Assembly: GCA_026027325.1 (NCBI GenBank)
Contig: JAMSLZ010000005.1
Coordinates: forward strand, 1,922,001 to 1,986,000
Reading direction: 5' to 3'
DNA length: 64,000 nucleotides
From: Actinomucor elegans
Lineage: Eukaryota > Mucoromycota > Mucoromycetes > Mucorales > Mucoraceae
Of this stretch, positions 36,456 through 49,159 are shown piece by piece. Position numbers and translations under genes: made by a program. Below the pieces are notes generated by a model that saw only the letters and a program-made list of their open reading frames with translations, made no database searches and was not told the DNA's origin. Positions within the stretch are counted from its first letter, which is position 1; every line of letters begins with the position of its first letter.

Positions 36456-37136
36456 ATGCCAGAAATAAAAGATAATACAGTAAGTATTCAAGCTACAGAC
36501 TGCATGAACTGGCATCTAAAGTAACAATTCAAATATTGAATAGATGGCAACCCCAACTACTGAAACACCAGCTGAGCCACCTCAGGTTACTCGTCAAAAA
36601 TATGAAGAGGCTAAACATGAATTGCAAGCTCTGCTAGCAAGAAAGAAACAAGTTGATACTAATCTGGTATGCTTCTTTGATAAATTCTCTGATCTGATTT
36701 AGAATACTCATTGAGTTTCGAACTAGATCAACTTGGAGAACGCCATTTACGCATTTGAAGGTTCTTACCTGGAAGACACACAACAAAACGGTAATATTAT
36801 CCGAGGCTTTGACGGATACTTGACCAATAGACCCGATCGAAGAAAGCCCAAGTTTACAGAATTAGATCGACTCTTCTCGTTATCCTCCTCAACATATCAA
36901 AAGGTAAAAAATTCATAAATGCATTGAATATGTCTAGTTCTTTCTAATAAAGTAATTGGAAGGCTCTTGCCCAGAAAGAAGAGAAGGATCAGGATTCAAG
37001 TCAAGATGATAGATCCATTTCGGGTTCTTTGACTGCCAGAAGAGATAAGAAACGTAAATTGAAAACTCATGAAGGTAGCATGAAAAAGAAGAAGAGCTCT
37101 GCAGGCAGAGATACAGAGGATGAATTGGATGTTTAA
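36456..37136 (+). CDS. EAF6: Eaf6, subunit of histone acetyltransferase complexes
   Basis: A predicted 165-residue homologue of Eaf6/MEAF6, a small scaffold subunit of the NuA4 and NuA3-type histone acetyltransferase complexes in the nucleus. Exons are 36456-36479 (eight codons), 36544-36666, 36727-36903 and 36963-37136, all phase 0. The signature region runs from [19 protein letters not shown], a coiled coil, through [17 protein letters not shown] to GFDGYL. The C-terminal tail is basic ([15 protein letters not shown]) and probably disordered. The ATG of exon 2 (MATPTTE) is also in frame, so the first exon may be partly dispensable for translation. Confidence 0.92.
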
Positions 37137-38365
37137 AGGGAATAAAATATGTATATAACACGATGGCTGTCTTGTTTGAACCAGTGATTGTCGAATTGGT
37201 TGTTGCGATACGTATTAAAGTGTTCTTTATAAATAAACAATCGTTCTGATGGGAGAGTCTTCTTTGCTACGGTAGAAGCTTTTACTTATCATCCTGTTGA
37301 GTGTTTACATAAGATCCTTTGAATATGAGATTCAGAAAAATATCACCTTGACTAAGCTTTATCTCTCATAATCAACCAGCGTTTTATATCTATTAAATAT
37401 ATATATATATATATATACACTTTAAGAAGCACGGAGCAAACCTAGTTTATGGAGTATACCTTTAATATGGCATGTATGCCATGAAAACAATGAAGTAAAC
37501 TAGGTTTCATTGCCGCTGTTGCTGCTGTTGCTGCTATTACTGATTTCTTACAAATTGCGTGCATTTGAAGCTAAAAGTACGTTGAAAATACAGAGTGCCT
37601 ACAAATGTACCTAAGCTATTAAATTATACGCTAGGTCTTTAAAATACTCCTTTCATCATCAAAAATTATTACTGGTGCTAAAACATTGGCTCTAAGACAA
37701 CTGTCTAGATTCTTTTCACAGATTCTAACATTTTTTTTGCCTAGATCTCTCCACGGATCTCCATCAAAAGCTCCATTTAATTAATAATACATAGTCGGAT
37801 TGACTGATTGGATCCTCTATACTCTTATCTGTTGAAATACATGAGTCTTATATATTATAATGAGTCTTATTAATATATAGTACTAAATTACTCATGACTC
37901 AAATAAACTATGAGTATACTATATTTGCAATAATTTAAGAATAAACTGAACGTTTCATGTCATCTATAGCTATTCGTTTTTAGATCTGTCAATTGATTTT
38001 AGTCTAATGCCACTTCTGATGAGTAGCCCGTACATGAAAGGGCTCCTGCATCCGAAAAAGCTTCGTTTGTATTCTACTTTTGATACACAAAACATCTAAT
38101 TTGCATCTGCCGATCTGTAGCCTTCAATAGCTAAACCGCCGCCCATTTCTTTCCGTTTAAATAATAGGCCCTGAGCTTTCTTCACTAGTGTATATGACTT
38201 AAATGCTTTCGCATTATTCTTCATCCAATAAAGGCATTATTTTTCTTGGAAAAAGTATGAGCTTATACGTCAGATAGAACGAATACAGTGTTCAACGTCC
38301 GCATTTAAAGTTCTTTTATCCGAATCCGAGAAAAAAGACAGACTTTCCTTCGTATTACTGTCAGA
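37137..38365. other. Intergenic region with one repeat copy
   Basis: AT-rich, with a TA microsatellite at 37398-37415, a short CTG-like run near 37510-37535, and a copy of the dispersed repeat at 37981-38060. No gene was supported. Confidence 0.5.
37981..38060 (+). repeat. Diverged copy of the dispersed intergenic repeat
   Basis: TAGATCTGTCAATTGATTTT is followed by AGTCTAATGCCACTTCTGAT, then GAGTAG and, later, GGGCTCCTGCATC. The block order agrees with the family consensus. Confidence 0.5.
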
Positions 38366-39136
38366 ATGATTCCCACAGTTGCATTGAGATCATCCGAACT
38401 CGTTCAGAAAGTTTTAAAGGTAATGAGGTTTTTTCGAGGTTGAATGGACAAAATAAACTAATAAATAAATTTTATAAAAGAGTTTCATGTCTGCAGGTGG
38501 ATATGACTCAGTCGTCTTGCCAGGGGTGAGTAAATATCAAACAAACATAAAGATAGATATGCTCAATGTTGCTTCCTTTTAGCTCAAAGTGTTACATAGT
38601 GAGAACGGTCGCGTATCTGCAGAATTTGAAGTCGAAAAGAAACATCTAGTAAGTTTCTGGAAACAAAGCTTGTACAAATCAGTCACCCCTCTCATATCAG
38701 CATCGTGAATATAATAGAATAGACTTGGTTCTGTTCATGGCGGTTTATTAGCGACAGTGGTAAGATAAATATGTACAAGTTTGTTGGAAACCAGATACTG
38801 ATAAGGGGGTGAACCAGGTAGACGTTGGCGGATCATTGGCGATTGCCTCTAAAGGTCTATATGCAACTGGTGTTAGCACAGACATAAACATTAGTTATAT
38901 CTCTGGCGTCAAACAAGGGGAAAAAATCGCAGTAGAGGCGCGTGTTGATAAGCTTGGAAAGACGTTGGCATTTACAAGTGTTGAAATGTTTAGTAATGAT
39001 CGCTTAGGTAAGTAATTACTACATCGCGTATTATTCATCATTTAGTAACTGTGCTACTTTTCAAGTTGCTTTGGGAAGACACAACAAGTTCGTTGCACAG
39101 GCTTACGATCACCCCGAGAATGTGTTGAAGAAATAG
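38366..39136 (+). CDS. Hotdog-fold acyl-CoA thioesterase, ACOT13/THEM2-like
   Basis: A predicted 155-residue single hotdog-domain thioesterase that would hydrolyse acyl-CoA to fatty acid and CoA. Exons are 38366-38419, 38481-38525, 38583-38648, 38718-38759, 38818-39007 and 39066-39136. The conserved HGG loop (NRLGSVHGGLLATVVD) carries the catalytic-region Asp in VVDVGG, and the second half (VSTDINISYISGVKQG, GKTLAFTSVEMF, LGRHNKF) aligns well with animal ACOT13. Human ACOT13 is mitochondrial and cytosolic; the short N-terminus here is only weakly like a presequence. Six exons in under 800 bases is intron-dense for this window. The AAT-start acceptor at 38717 was preferred over one five bases later because it keeps the NRxGxxHGG motif in frame. 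Confidence 0.9.
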
Positions 39137-39676
39137 CTCAATAAAATTGACCATGGCTAAACGTACCTATGTAATGATCGGTATGTAAAAAAGTCAGGTT
39201 AGCTTACTTGACATATGGTTACAGAAGTCTTTTAGATAGGAGCGTTAATCCAAGGATCGAGTTGCATAAGGCAGAGATGATTTGAATTTAAAGTTTAGGA
39301 TAATAAGCAAATGCATACACGTTGCTCGGTTACGATCGTTGTTGATTACAGTTTGACTAGCTACAAATATACGCGTAATTGATCATCATCATTCAAGCAG
39401 AGAAAATTCGTCTTTAACTAGTGATCCAGTCTGTTATTCAGGGTGTAGTTTACCGCAATGTGAACAATCTTTGAGAACAAAGCACCATTTTGTCTCAACA
39501 TTTCGATCAAATAGGTTCAAATATTATGATAGCAATGTCTGAAATTCAAGTTTCATTATTACTGCATTTGTACTTGCTTGCTTTTTTCGAAAAAAAAAAA
39601 AAGTAGATTACAAAAAATGAAGACGCGTTTTCGCGGTTTCCAACTCAGTGCACGCGTCTGTTTTTGATTTTTTTTT

Positions 39677-39715
<39 letters not shown>

Positions 39716-39816
39716 AAGGGCAGAAAATATAGGCATTATAATGCTGATCAAGTCTGTTTCACGACATTTATCTTCTCTTTTCTGCTTTTTATCACTTTTT
39801 TTCTATTCATATAAAA
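39137..39816. other. Intergenic region with T tract
   Basis: Probably the promoter of the 39817 gene. It contains a run of about 25 T near 39684-39708, followed by A8. Nothing else was recognised. Confidence 0.5.
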
Positions 39817-40809
39817 ATGTCATACCATATTTTACCTTCCCGTACTAGCAGTAATAATGATAACGCGCATCAATTGCCGACAGGAACACAATCGAATCCT
39901 TGTTCTTCTTCCACCTCACCATCTTACTATTGTTACCAACAGAGCACCACGTCCGAAATCGATGTTTCCAAAGTAAGTACGATCGTGCTACTCTTCTGAA
40001 GATTGTCACATATTAAATTCATTCACTTGTAGCATTTGAAGTCACTACAAGCCAGGCTTGGATTTGCGCGTTTCAAGATGAATCAGGGTTGGGAAAAATC
40101 AACGCTTCTTGATGTGGAGCACCTTTGGAAACAAAAGCAGCAAAAATGTATCAAAGAATTACCAAAGCCTCGATTTACACAGAGAGATGTAATTGATAAA
40201 CGTATATATATACCTTCTCCCGGCGCTAGACAAGCAAAAGCAAAGAAAGCCAGGCTTGTAAGGACTTACTCAAATCCATCTAAATGGCCTAGTGAATCAA
40301 AAGAAACTATGACTATGAATTCAAACATAAAGAAACACAAGAATCCACTTTATTTTTATCATTATAACCAAGCAACGGCTAGCCAGCATTCGAAAGACAA
40401 TTCCGAAGATGATATGACTGATAATGAGCACCACCAACATAGATCGCCTTCCACTGTTACTTTGTCTTCTTGTATTGAAGATGAAGATGAAGATGAAGAT
40501 GAAGGAGATTATGATAAGGTGACGGAAAGTTTAGGCCATCCTCACGTCCGAAACTCGCTTGACTTTCTATCATACGCTATTGCCATGACTGAAAAAGCCG
40601 AAGGTACCAATATTTCTTCACAACCATTACCAGATATCAGTGAAATGGAACCAAATCTAATGGAAGATGCAAGTGTCGAGCACTTAGATATTGCAGACAA
40701 AGCTCAAGATAGTCCCCCATCGTCCCCAGTTACTTCTGCCGCAAAAGCAATCATGATGTTTGTGAACAATCAATCAACTGCCAATAACAAGTCTTCGTAT
40801 TCCCAATAG
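39817..40809 (+). CDS. Whi5-like protein (possible G1/S repressor), low certainty
   Basis: A predicted 310-residue protein from exons 39817-39972 and 40033-40809. Residues around 53-80 (LKSLQARLGFARFKMNQGW ...) fit the RLxxAxFK pattern of the GTB motif in Whi5/Nrm1-family repressors, which bind SBF/MBF to restrain G1/S transcription in yeasts. The remainder is mostly disordered: a basic patch (GARQAKAKKARLVR), Ser/Asp-rich stretches, an acidic run of Glu/Asp repeats (EDEDEDEDEGDYD) and a conserved-looking NSLDFLSYAIAMTEKAE helix. SP/TP dipeptides (SPGAR, SPST, SPPSSP) could be CDK sites. The family call rests on one short motif and could be wrong; the gene itself is well supported. Confidence 0.55.
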
Positions 40810-40827
40810 CAAAGCCTATCATCTTTT

Positions 40828-40851
40828 CTCTCTCTCTCTCTCTCTCTCTCT
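40828..40851. repeat. CT dinucleotide microsatellite
   Basis: An alternating TC run of about 12 units in the 3' region of the Whi5-like gene. Confidence 0.9.
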
Positions 40852-41005
40852 GTACATGTAACTAAATATCGCTTCCCATTTTAAAAGACTTGATTGCAAC
40901 AGTTCATATCATTTCAAATAAACTACTCTAGCCTGTAAAAGACCCAATCCATTTTCTACGTAATAATGATATTTAATGATATAACAATAGTTATTATAAT
41001 GGTGA

Positions 41006-44000
41006 TTAAAATGCTCCTTCAGGGAAAGGACCATACTGCGCAATATCATCCTTCTTTTCACCTCCAACTTCATAGGATATACGTAATCGAAGTTTAACAG
41101 TAGTCTATATAAAACAATGATAAATATACTTGCCTGCTTAATATGACAGCTGTCTTACCTGTTGTGGATTGTTGATTCTCATAACTTGTTTCTCGGTAGT
41201 ATTTGGTTGAACAGTATTACTTGATGCAGCATTCATCTGTAAACGCTGGCTCTTTGGTACTGCTGCTTGGAATTGTAAATTGCTAATTACGCCCTGAGAT
41301 CCATTGTTGGAAAATAAGACTTGGATATTGATAATGGCAGGATTTGTGCGGTCTTTTGAAGGCAAAAGTCGAATAGTCAAGCCATTCTTTGTATAAGCCT
41401 CATATCCTCCAGCTGCTGCACTGGGTTGTGTTGGTGATGATATGGTAGAAGTGACCATAGAAGGACTTGTAGGTAGTGCTTGACCTAACCCGGCAAGCGC
41501 ATCTAAACCATAGTTGGCTACAGGTGGAGATGTAGGCTGTTGTGTTGTAGTGGTTGTTTCACCGCCTAAAAGATCCATCAAGTCATTGCTTGACGCTGCA
41601 GGAATAGATGGTGATGGTGAAGAAACAGGTTGAGAGGGTCCTCCACCAAACAAATCGGCCAAAAGGTCGACATTAGAGGATTTTGGTGCAGCAGGAGATG
41701 AAGGTGAAGCCATGACAGGGCTTTGGGATATAGCATCAGCTTGTTCAACATGGCCAGTACCACCGCTGGTGCCGACACCCATCAAGTCCAACAACAAATC
41801 TTGATCGCTAGGGCCGGCTCTAGTACTGGAGGATTGACCTGTGTTGGCACGATCTGACGAAGGATGTTCAATGATGGTACGTGGTTCTGGAACTGGCATG
41901 CGTTCTAGCACAGCAGGTCGAATAGAATCGTAGGAAAAGAGATTGGTATATTCGACAGCACGTTGTTGGATTTCGACTTCCATACTGACAGTGTGTTCAT
42001 TCAATAGCTCTCTGATCTTAGCTTGAGCACTGCCTTCTGAAAGACGGGAAGAAAGCTTCATAAGTGCAGTCATGACATATTCACGGGTTACTTGGTTAGC
42101 ATAAGGACCCAACAAGATAGATTCCAGTAATCTCACGACCAAATAATCTGATACTTCAATCACAACGCCTTCCTCCTCCTCAAAATTACCACTGCCAACT
42201 AGTACATCACCATATTCACCAATGACCCAAACACTGGCCAAAACCAAACCTTCCTAAATATGAATAAAAAATCAACCTTCGTGTGTCTGGTGGTTTCCTT
42301 TTTCAAGTGTACCTGAGATATATCTTGCTTTAAAGCGGCATATAGTTTCTGAACAGTATATTGGTGTAAATCCGATGTCTGAGCTACAAGACGAATGAAC
42401 CCAGCAAGTACTTCTTCACGAACAAAACCTCCAGCCAACTTTAACATGCGCAACATAGTATCAATATGCCATCTTTGATTGGGAGCGAATCTTTCAGCGG
42501 CAAGCGAGATCTTGGTAGTCATCCCTTGCTTAAATTCAGAGTCGGCCACTTCCAAGAATGCAAGCAACTCACGGGTTAAAACACGTACGTTTCCTTCATT
42601 GATCAAAGCAAAACTCAACTCCAAAGCACGACGACGGATTGAAATATCACCATCTCGAAGACAATCCAGGATAATATTGCGATGTCTTTGTACAGCTTGT
42701 GTTTCAATGCCTACAGTCTTGTTTAATGTCTCCAAGGCGACATATCTAAGAAAGAAGGTCAACTACAACCTACTATACGTATATGTATATTATTGTACCT
42801 GATGTTGTTGTCCCTGTTGCTCAAGAATTTACCGAGAATATTGACTGCGAGAACACGCAAACCAGCTTCACTTTGAATATCCATGATAGTCAAGACAGTT
42901 TCATATAAGATGGAATTACCGACATTTTTGGTACTTTCAGTATTTGTTGCGACTTGAGCTAGGATATCATTCATGGATTCAGATGCTTCACGATCATTCT
43001 TGGCTAAAATACGTAAAAGACGAAGGATTTTGACTTGAAGGAAGGGATCTGTGACGCCTGTAACATCATGTTCTGGCGAGAATCCAGCACTAGCAAGATT
43101 TTTAAGGTGTCTCACCAATAGAGGAACAGCCTGTATGTATGTTAATATAAGTACGCCTTCTTTAGCAGTTGCCCAAATACCTTTCTAAAGATGTTGACGT
43201 TTTCAGGGTTTTGCTGACACATTTCAGTAACCAAAGTAATACCAGTAATCAAGACACCATGGCTACGATCGTTCAAGAGCGACTTTGATCTCGAAATGAA
43301 ATTCTCGTGCAATTCAGGAACTCGGAGAATAATTCTTAAAGCACATAACGCAGCCTATGAGATGTAAATCAGCCTGGCCTTGTTGATCCCCTTTTTCATA
43401 TTACCTTTTTACGGATGTATGTATTAGAGCTTCCCATGAGCTTTTCTACTTCAGAGCACAAATCTCGAGCCATTTCGGACGAGGAAATGTTACCCATAGT
43501 ACAAAGGGCCAAGCCCACAATAAACATATTGCTATGGTTCAAATCACTGCATTTCGAGAGAAAGGTCAATACATTGATAGATATATCCAATAGATCCAGT
43601 AATTACTTTTTCAAACTGTTGGTAACCAAAGTGAGAACCTCGGTCTTTTCATCAATCAAAAGCATAATACCCAAATAACCTAAACGTTTATCTGCATATT
43701 TGGGGCTGGCGACCAGCTTTAAGCACTCCATTTGACCAAAGTGAGCAGGATAACCAAGCATATGAATATACAACAGTTTGGCTACGTTTGTATGACGCGT
43801 ATCAGGATTTTCGTTTTTAAAGGCTGTTCTAATATTGGCGCTTTCTTTTTGAATAACGGCTCTTTCTTCTGCTGCAGTTTTACAAGCTCGAACGGCTTTG
43901 ATAAGATCTATTTAAACAAGTGTTTAATCTTTCGGCCTCAGACTGCATATACGATTTGAGATTTACCTTTTAACCTAAAGAGAGGTAGTTTTGCAAGAAT

Positions 44001-44033
44001 CTCTTGCGAAATTTTGTTAATACTGTTCATCAT
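41006..44033 (-). CDS. APL4: AP-1 complex subunit gamma (gamma-adaptin)
   Basis: A predicted 880-residue large subunit of the AP-1 clathrin adaptor, which sorts cargo between the trans-Golgi network and endosomes. Exons are 43967-44033, 43607-43907, 43405-43546, 43181-43354, 42799-43130, 42313-42745, 41159-42253 and 41006-41104. The trunk starts [20 protein letters not shown] and contains [21 protein letters not shown] and [16 protein letters not shown]. The hinge is Ser/Pro/Thr-rich with clathrin-box-like [17 protein letters not shown] and DLMDLLGG. The gamma ear is the last 125 residues, from [16 protein letters not shown] to [20 protein letters not shown]. Two ATGs lie side by side at the start (44033 and 44030). 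Length and architecture are normal. Confidence 0.95.
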
Positions 44034-45934
44034 CTTGGGCGAATATCAAAGTTTTCGTTTTCGCGTAGAAGAAAAGTTTATAATCTATTCTATTTCTCGT
44101 CTTTACAATGAGATTGTCTCTAGTTTCAATGTATACAGAAGGTAACCGAGATGAAACTGGACAAAAAGACAATTGTCTGAGCGACGTCACGAAGTAATCG
44201 AAATTCAATTTGATTCTGAACTGTTACACAACACAATATACCTTAAACCATCGAAGAATAAGGGATGTTAAATATCCAAGATACCTGATTGGAGGTCGAA
44301 AATTAAGCAATGGGTCAACAAATTTGCAAAACTGAAAAATGAGATCTAAAAAATTTGTGCTCATTAACCTTAACGCAATGACTTTATAGTAAATAGTCAG
44401 AACCAACACCATTTAGTATTTAATTTTGATGTCAAATGAGGGAAAGAGCATTTGATATTTTATCTAATTCATGGAGTTGTATCTGAAAAAAATTGTTTTT
44501 TGATCTCTTAAAAATACAACAATAAGTCAATCATTTTATACATAAAGAGACTATTGCAACTTTTTTCTTTGAATAATCACATATTTTTTGATTTTTGATT
44601 ACTTATAATTCACTTTTATAAAAACCGTTTATAAACTTCAATACAATGCTAAATATAATGCGGAGTATAAAAAACGTGTTCCTAAGGGTTATCTGAATCG
44701 TTTTTTCTAGGTTTCTTGATAGATCTCGATTCAATATCCATTTGAATAGTAGATTGGATAACTATATTTACGAAAGTTTTTATTGAGCGTTAGACTATAT
44801 TATACTTCCAATAAGTTGTAGTATTTTACATACATTTCATACGATCAAGGTTTGTAGAACAACCGACCGATCTCAGTCGAAAGACTCTTAAAAAGTAATC
44901 CATATGCAGAGTGTTCAACTGGATTTGACGGCTTTCCCTATATAGTCTATATATATAGTCTTATTTAAGTGATAGCTTGACTGTATCTACAGAACAGCAA
45001 GATATTAACCAGGCCTTTCTGGCATGCAATCATGTACAGTATTTAATATTAGCCTGTATTGATACATGATTATGTGTCAGATCTTTTATTAAACCAAGGC
45101 TGATAAGGTAGCTTCTTCCAGGTTTCTTTCAGCAATAAGCTTTATCAATACGAGAAAAAAATATTTGATTTTGCGCGAGTTGATAATAGTTGGAAATGAG
45201 ATACCTAATTTACATTATCCCGGTACATTGATAAAGTGTATATTGTGTGCATTGTATTGAAATTGTGTAAGCGCATACATGTTATGGCTATTTCTGAATC
45301 CACTATACCGCACTAAATAAGCAACTCGTCCTGCTTTTTATAGAACAAAGGTAGAATCACTGATATATTTTGTATCTGGTGGGTGTATAAAATAAGTCAT
45401 GTCTCATTATTCTTTCCGGTCAGTATTGTGGAAACCATTTTTTTTTTTTGACATTGAAGTAGCATTTAAAGTTACAACTACATATTCCTAATTGTATTTT
45501 TACCAAGTTGTTATTGCTTTCATCTTGCTAAGTGGTTATCCAAGGATTGTCCGAATTGTTAACTTTATCGAATTCTTTCTGGGAATTTATAGTCAATGAA
45601 GTAATTTGCATTAGACAATAGACGGATATAAGTGTATGCAAGCCCTTACATATGCTCTTGATTAAATTGACTGTGTATTCAAAATAACTTCATAATAGCC
45701 TAGCCTCTCCATGATTTTACATTTTGTGTTCTCTTTGAAGCTAATGATAGAAGTAATCAAGTGCAGTCTTTGAAGGTAATGAAATCAGTTGTGTTGTTGG
45801 ATATGGTGATTTGAATATTTCGCAGACTTGTTCTTGCTTATAATTCAGTAACGGGTTTCAGTGCCACTCTTTCCGAAGATCATGCACCATTATGATGTCC
45901 CGCTTGTTCCCATATAAGGTGTCCCGTATGAAGT
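44034..45934. other. Gene-free region before the palindrome
   Basis: About 1.9 kb of AT-rich DNA. A probable dispersed-repeat copy lies near 44721-44790 (AGATCTCGATTCAATATCC ... GAATAGTAGATT). No gene was supported. Confidence 0.5.
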
Positions 45935-46025
45935 CTCTCTTATTCTATCCTATTTTTGATTACAACAGGTAAATTTCCTATCCATCAAACACCATTGGTG
46001 GCTGGTTCACAGCCGAGCATACCTA

Positions 46026-46114
46026 TATATATATATATATGTGTGTGTATATTTGCCCTATAAATGTGAGTGAAATGCGTACTTTTATTTGAATCTGTGA
46101 TACACACTAGATGC

Positions 46115-46150
<36 letters not shown>

Positions 46151-46152
46151 AT
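46026..46152. repeat. TA/TG microsatellites in the left arm
   Basis: Two TA runs, each followed by TG runs, at about 46026-46050 and 46106-46152. The mirrored region of the right arm (about 50660-50725) is shorter, so this tract has diverged between the arms. Confidence 0.85.
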
Positions 46153-46320
46153 GTACCGATCTATTAGAGCTGGAAGTAAAATCCAGTTAGAAAAAAGTGT
46201 GTATTTTATTTACTAACATCCATTGTTCACTCTGGATTACATGTTATGTACACACAGTACTTTTACAATAACTAGTTTAGCAAGGTAAAAAGATGAAAGT
46301 TTATTTGTTATTATGTAACG

Positions 46321-46663
46321 TTATCCATCTAGAGGTTTGATATTCCCGCAAAAGGGTGGAAATTGCGGTTTTTCTTGAGAGGGTATTATTTTACCGCCCC
46401 TTTGGGCACACCAATTGAACAATCGCCCTATTTCAAATGATCTACTATCAATGGAGCAAGTTCCACACAAGCTTTTTTGGTCATCCGAAAAGCAATCTTG
46501 AGGTCCGAATTCACCATTAGTCGCTGGGCATACCTCCTCAATACCCTTCAAAGGACACAGGTGCATTATTTCTCTCACAGTGTAAGTAGATTTGATCCGC
46601 AGTAACATTGTTAATAGCAATAGCTAAGATCAATGAGGCACCAGTAACAATTGAGAATTTCAT
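46321..46663 (-). pseudogene. Frameshifted copy of the small secreted cysteine-rich protein gene
   Basis: It starts with the same signal peptide as the intact copy at 50144 (MKFSIVTGASLILAIAINN). Two bases are missing near 46556-46562 relative to that copy, just after the NAP codons, which throws the reading frame off. Downstream, the mature region (PLKGIEEVCPATNGEFG and onward) is still readable in another frame with several amino-acid differences. The stop also differs, giving a short C-terminal extension. Unless splicing bypasses the lesion, this copy makes only a short peptide. The promoter and leader are retained from the duplication. Confidence 0.75.
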
Positions 46664-47645
46664 GATTTTGTATACTAATAAAGTTATGTATAGATAGTTT
46701 AAAGTAAGAGAGAGAAAAAGATACAAACCGTCTTTTATATGTGCATTTTTTTCTGAAAAAAATATTTGTATGTAGTGTATTATGCTCCATGTAGATCTTG
46801 CTATTGCAGATGCAACTCTCGACCAAATCCGTTTCACTACAAAGAATGCAGATCTGCAATTATTGAATAAGTAAAAGCCAAATCATGGCAAACTCGTATA
46901 CACTCACTTGTCTCCTATCTATATAAATAAGATGGAATGGTTTGAATACTAATGAAGCTTTGGAAGGTACCAAATACACCACTTGATAGTTGATCATAAA
47001 ATTAAGTGTTTCTTTAGCACACCAGAAGCTGGCTTGAAGGAGATGGTCTGTAAATAGGCAATCTGTTTACAACAGCTGGAAAATGCATGGACTTTTCTGA
47101 AATAAAAAAAAAAATGTCACTGATTAAGGTACAAGCCCATGACTACCTACCATGGATATGTAATGCTTCGATCGGACTTGTGCTTATAAATGGTCGCATG
47201 CAAGTCTTTATACTTATCCAAGAGGAATGCACGACACATATTATCCAAAGCATGATAAGGCAGCATGGAAATGATCCTTACCAAAATTCCTACTTCTCCG
47301 GTTAATGAGGGATAAACAGCATCAGCAAAAAAAAAGAACGCAAGAATGGTATACCAATATATGACCAATAGACAATTACTTAATTATTTTGAATGCGTTT
47401 GTGAAAATAGCAATTTTAAGCTTTTCGTATCCTAGAAATCTGATAAAATGCCGCTCGATTCATGTATATGCAAATGGGCGAGCTAGAGAATGGTGACCAG
47501 TATTTACATGCGCATCCTGCATGATAATCCAATCTTATGTCTAGATGAGTAGTAGTTGCGTATTATAGCGCCCTGTTCATCAATATTATAGGTTTATTCG
47601 CATGTTTCAAGGTCATATATTATGTTAATAATTTGATAGGGCTAC

Positions 47646-49159
47646 CATCTTTTTTTTTGGCGCTATAATAGGTCTTTGTTTGTCATTTCTCCTGTATTAT
47701 TATATTGCTCTTTACGCCTTCTCTATATGTCAAAGGATACTCTTAGAACCTCTACCTTTTTCTTGATTCTATATAACATTATGGAAACCCTAGATTTGTA
47801 TTGAGAAATAGCCCACTAAGATACCTACATAGCTGCTATCTTAACCTTATACTATCTGCCTCGGATTATATTCTTTGCAGATAGACTGATCCCTCAGCCC
47901 TAAAAATCACCCGCAACATCCTTGTTCCTGCCCTTTCTTTACCTTTTTTAGTCTTACTCTATATTAGCTTAATGTTGTATATTTGAGCCTCTTGTATAGT
48001 TGCATAATTGTTTTTCATCACCCTGTTTATCTAATTCCATCACTTGGTGATGTGTAATTAACATAATACTCTTTTCAAATTACAAAAAGGAGATTTTTGA
48101 GAGGCATGATTTTAATATCAATTATGCTCAACGCATTACAAAGTGTATAATGTGTGCATCGTATTCTTTCTATATACACAAATTTCAAACAATAACGACA
48201 AACAAAACATATGAACATTTGAACAAAAAAAATCTTCACTTTTTATATGAACTGTACGATAATTTTTATACTATTCGATATGCAAGCAATTGGTGTATAA
48301 CTCTATTATTCAACTTTTTACTTATCAATACCTTTTATTATTATTGAAATGTTGGATAAAAGTACTAGAAAAATCGCGACACAGATGGCAACCTGACCTT
48401 ATTAGCAGGGAAAAACTAGTTACTGATGGTACCTTGTTTGGAAAGAAAATACGTGTTGCCACTCTAAGAATAGCTTGATCTGTCAGTATAACTTTGTTTT
48501 CGCTATCATAAGTATGTATTTAGCTAGCCGGTCCCTATGGTATTTTTTTTCATGTCATGATCCTTTCTTCTTTATCATGAACGAAATCCATGAATATGAC
48601 GAAGGCAGTATATATGTAAGTTATTATATCGTAAAGCAATATGATAGAAATTGCCGGATTCTAGCCTCATTACAATGAGAAATGGTGAGCTCCCGTTTCC
48701 CTAATAAGAGCTTAAATTCTTTCACACTAGACTGCACTGAATGGAACATTTCTACAGCGCGAAGTTAATTTCAGATGCACGTCAAAACTATTAAGTTTTT
48801 GCCGTTGAACGTGTTATTGGCGAACTAGAAGTGCAAATCAAGAAAAACAAAAAAGGTCAGTTCAACACAATATGAAAGATAGAAGATATAAAGTTGAGAA
48901 TGATGTAAAAGGGACACTCAAAACGCATACATAACAGAGTCAGTAAAACTCGGAATGCAATAATGCAATAAAAGGTTTGATCTTGGAAGTAGTATTTACG
49001 GAAACCTCGCACTTGGGAGTCGCACTTACAAAGCTCAAATCAGCTAGCAATGCCCTTGAAACATATTTTACTTCTCTATCGGTTGCTTTCGTTAATATTC
49101 TTACTTTTTCCTTTAGTTGTGGATCTGCTTTAGCTGCTATATCAATAAAAGAACTGCTG
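47646..49159. other. Spacer between the palindrome arms
   Basis: About 1.5 kb of unique AT-rich DNA between the inverted arms. Open frames at 48150-48347, 48290-48478, 48475-48678 and 48977-49189 show no domain that I recognise. No gene was supported. Confidence 0.5.

Larger units (their letters stand above)
45935..47645 (+). repeat. Left arm of a large imperfect palindrome
   Basis: This sequence is the inverted counterpart of 49160-50825. Shared landmarks, from outside inward, include AACACCATTGGTGGCTGG, the TA/TG microsatellite, a small secreted-protein gene, the ATTTCAGAAAAGTCCATGC block near 47100, GATACGAAAAGCTTAAAATT (reverse) and CAAATTAT...ATATATGA near 47620-47640. Small indels and substitutions separate the arms, so the duplication is not brand new. 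Confidence 0.85.

Noticed and set aside
46106..46152. TG-rich tract considered as telomere-like or regulatory.
   Set aside because: It is a simple TA/TG microsatellite with a shorter mirror in the right arm.
47087..47305. Frame starting MDFSEIKKK, mirrored in the right arm at 49531-49719.
   Set aside because: The two copies diverge in frame after about 45 residues and the stretch includes an A-rich tract; conservation is explained by the duplication itself.
47147..47368. Open frame in the left palindrome arm with a hydrophobic start and a possible spliced second exon ending near 46998.
   Set aside because: It has no ATG (begins at TTG after an in-frame stop), the mirror copy in the right arm is shifted by one base, and no family is recognisable.
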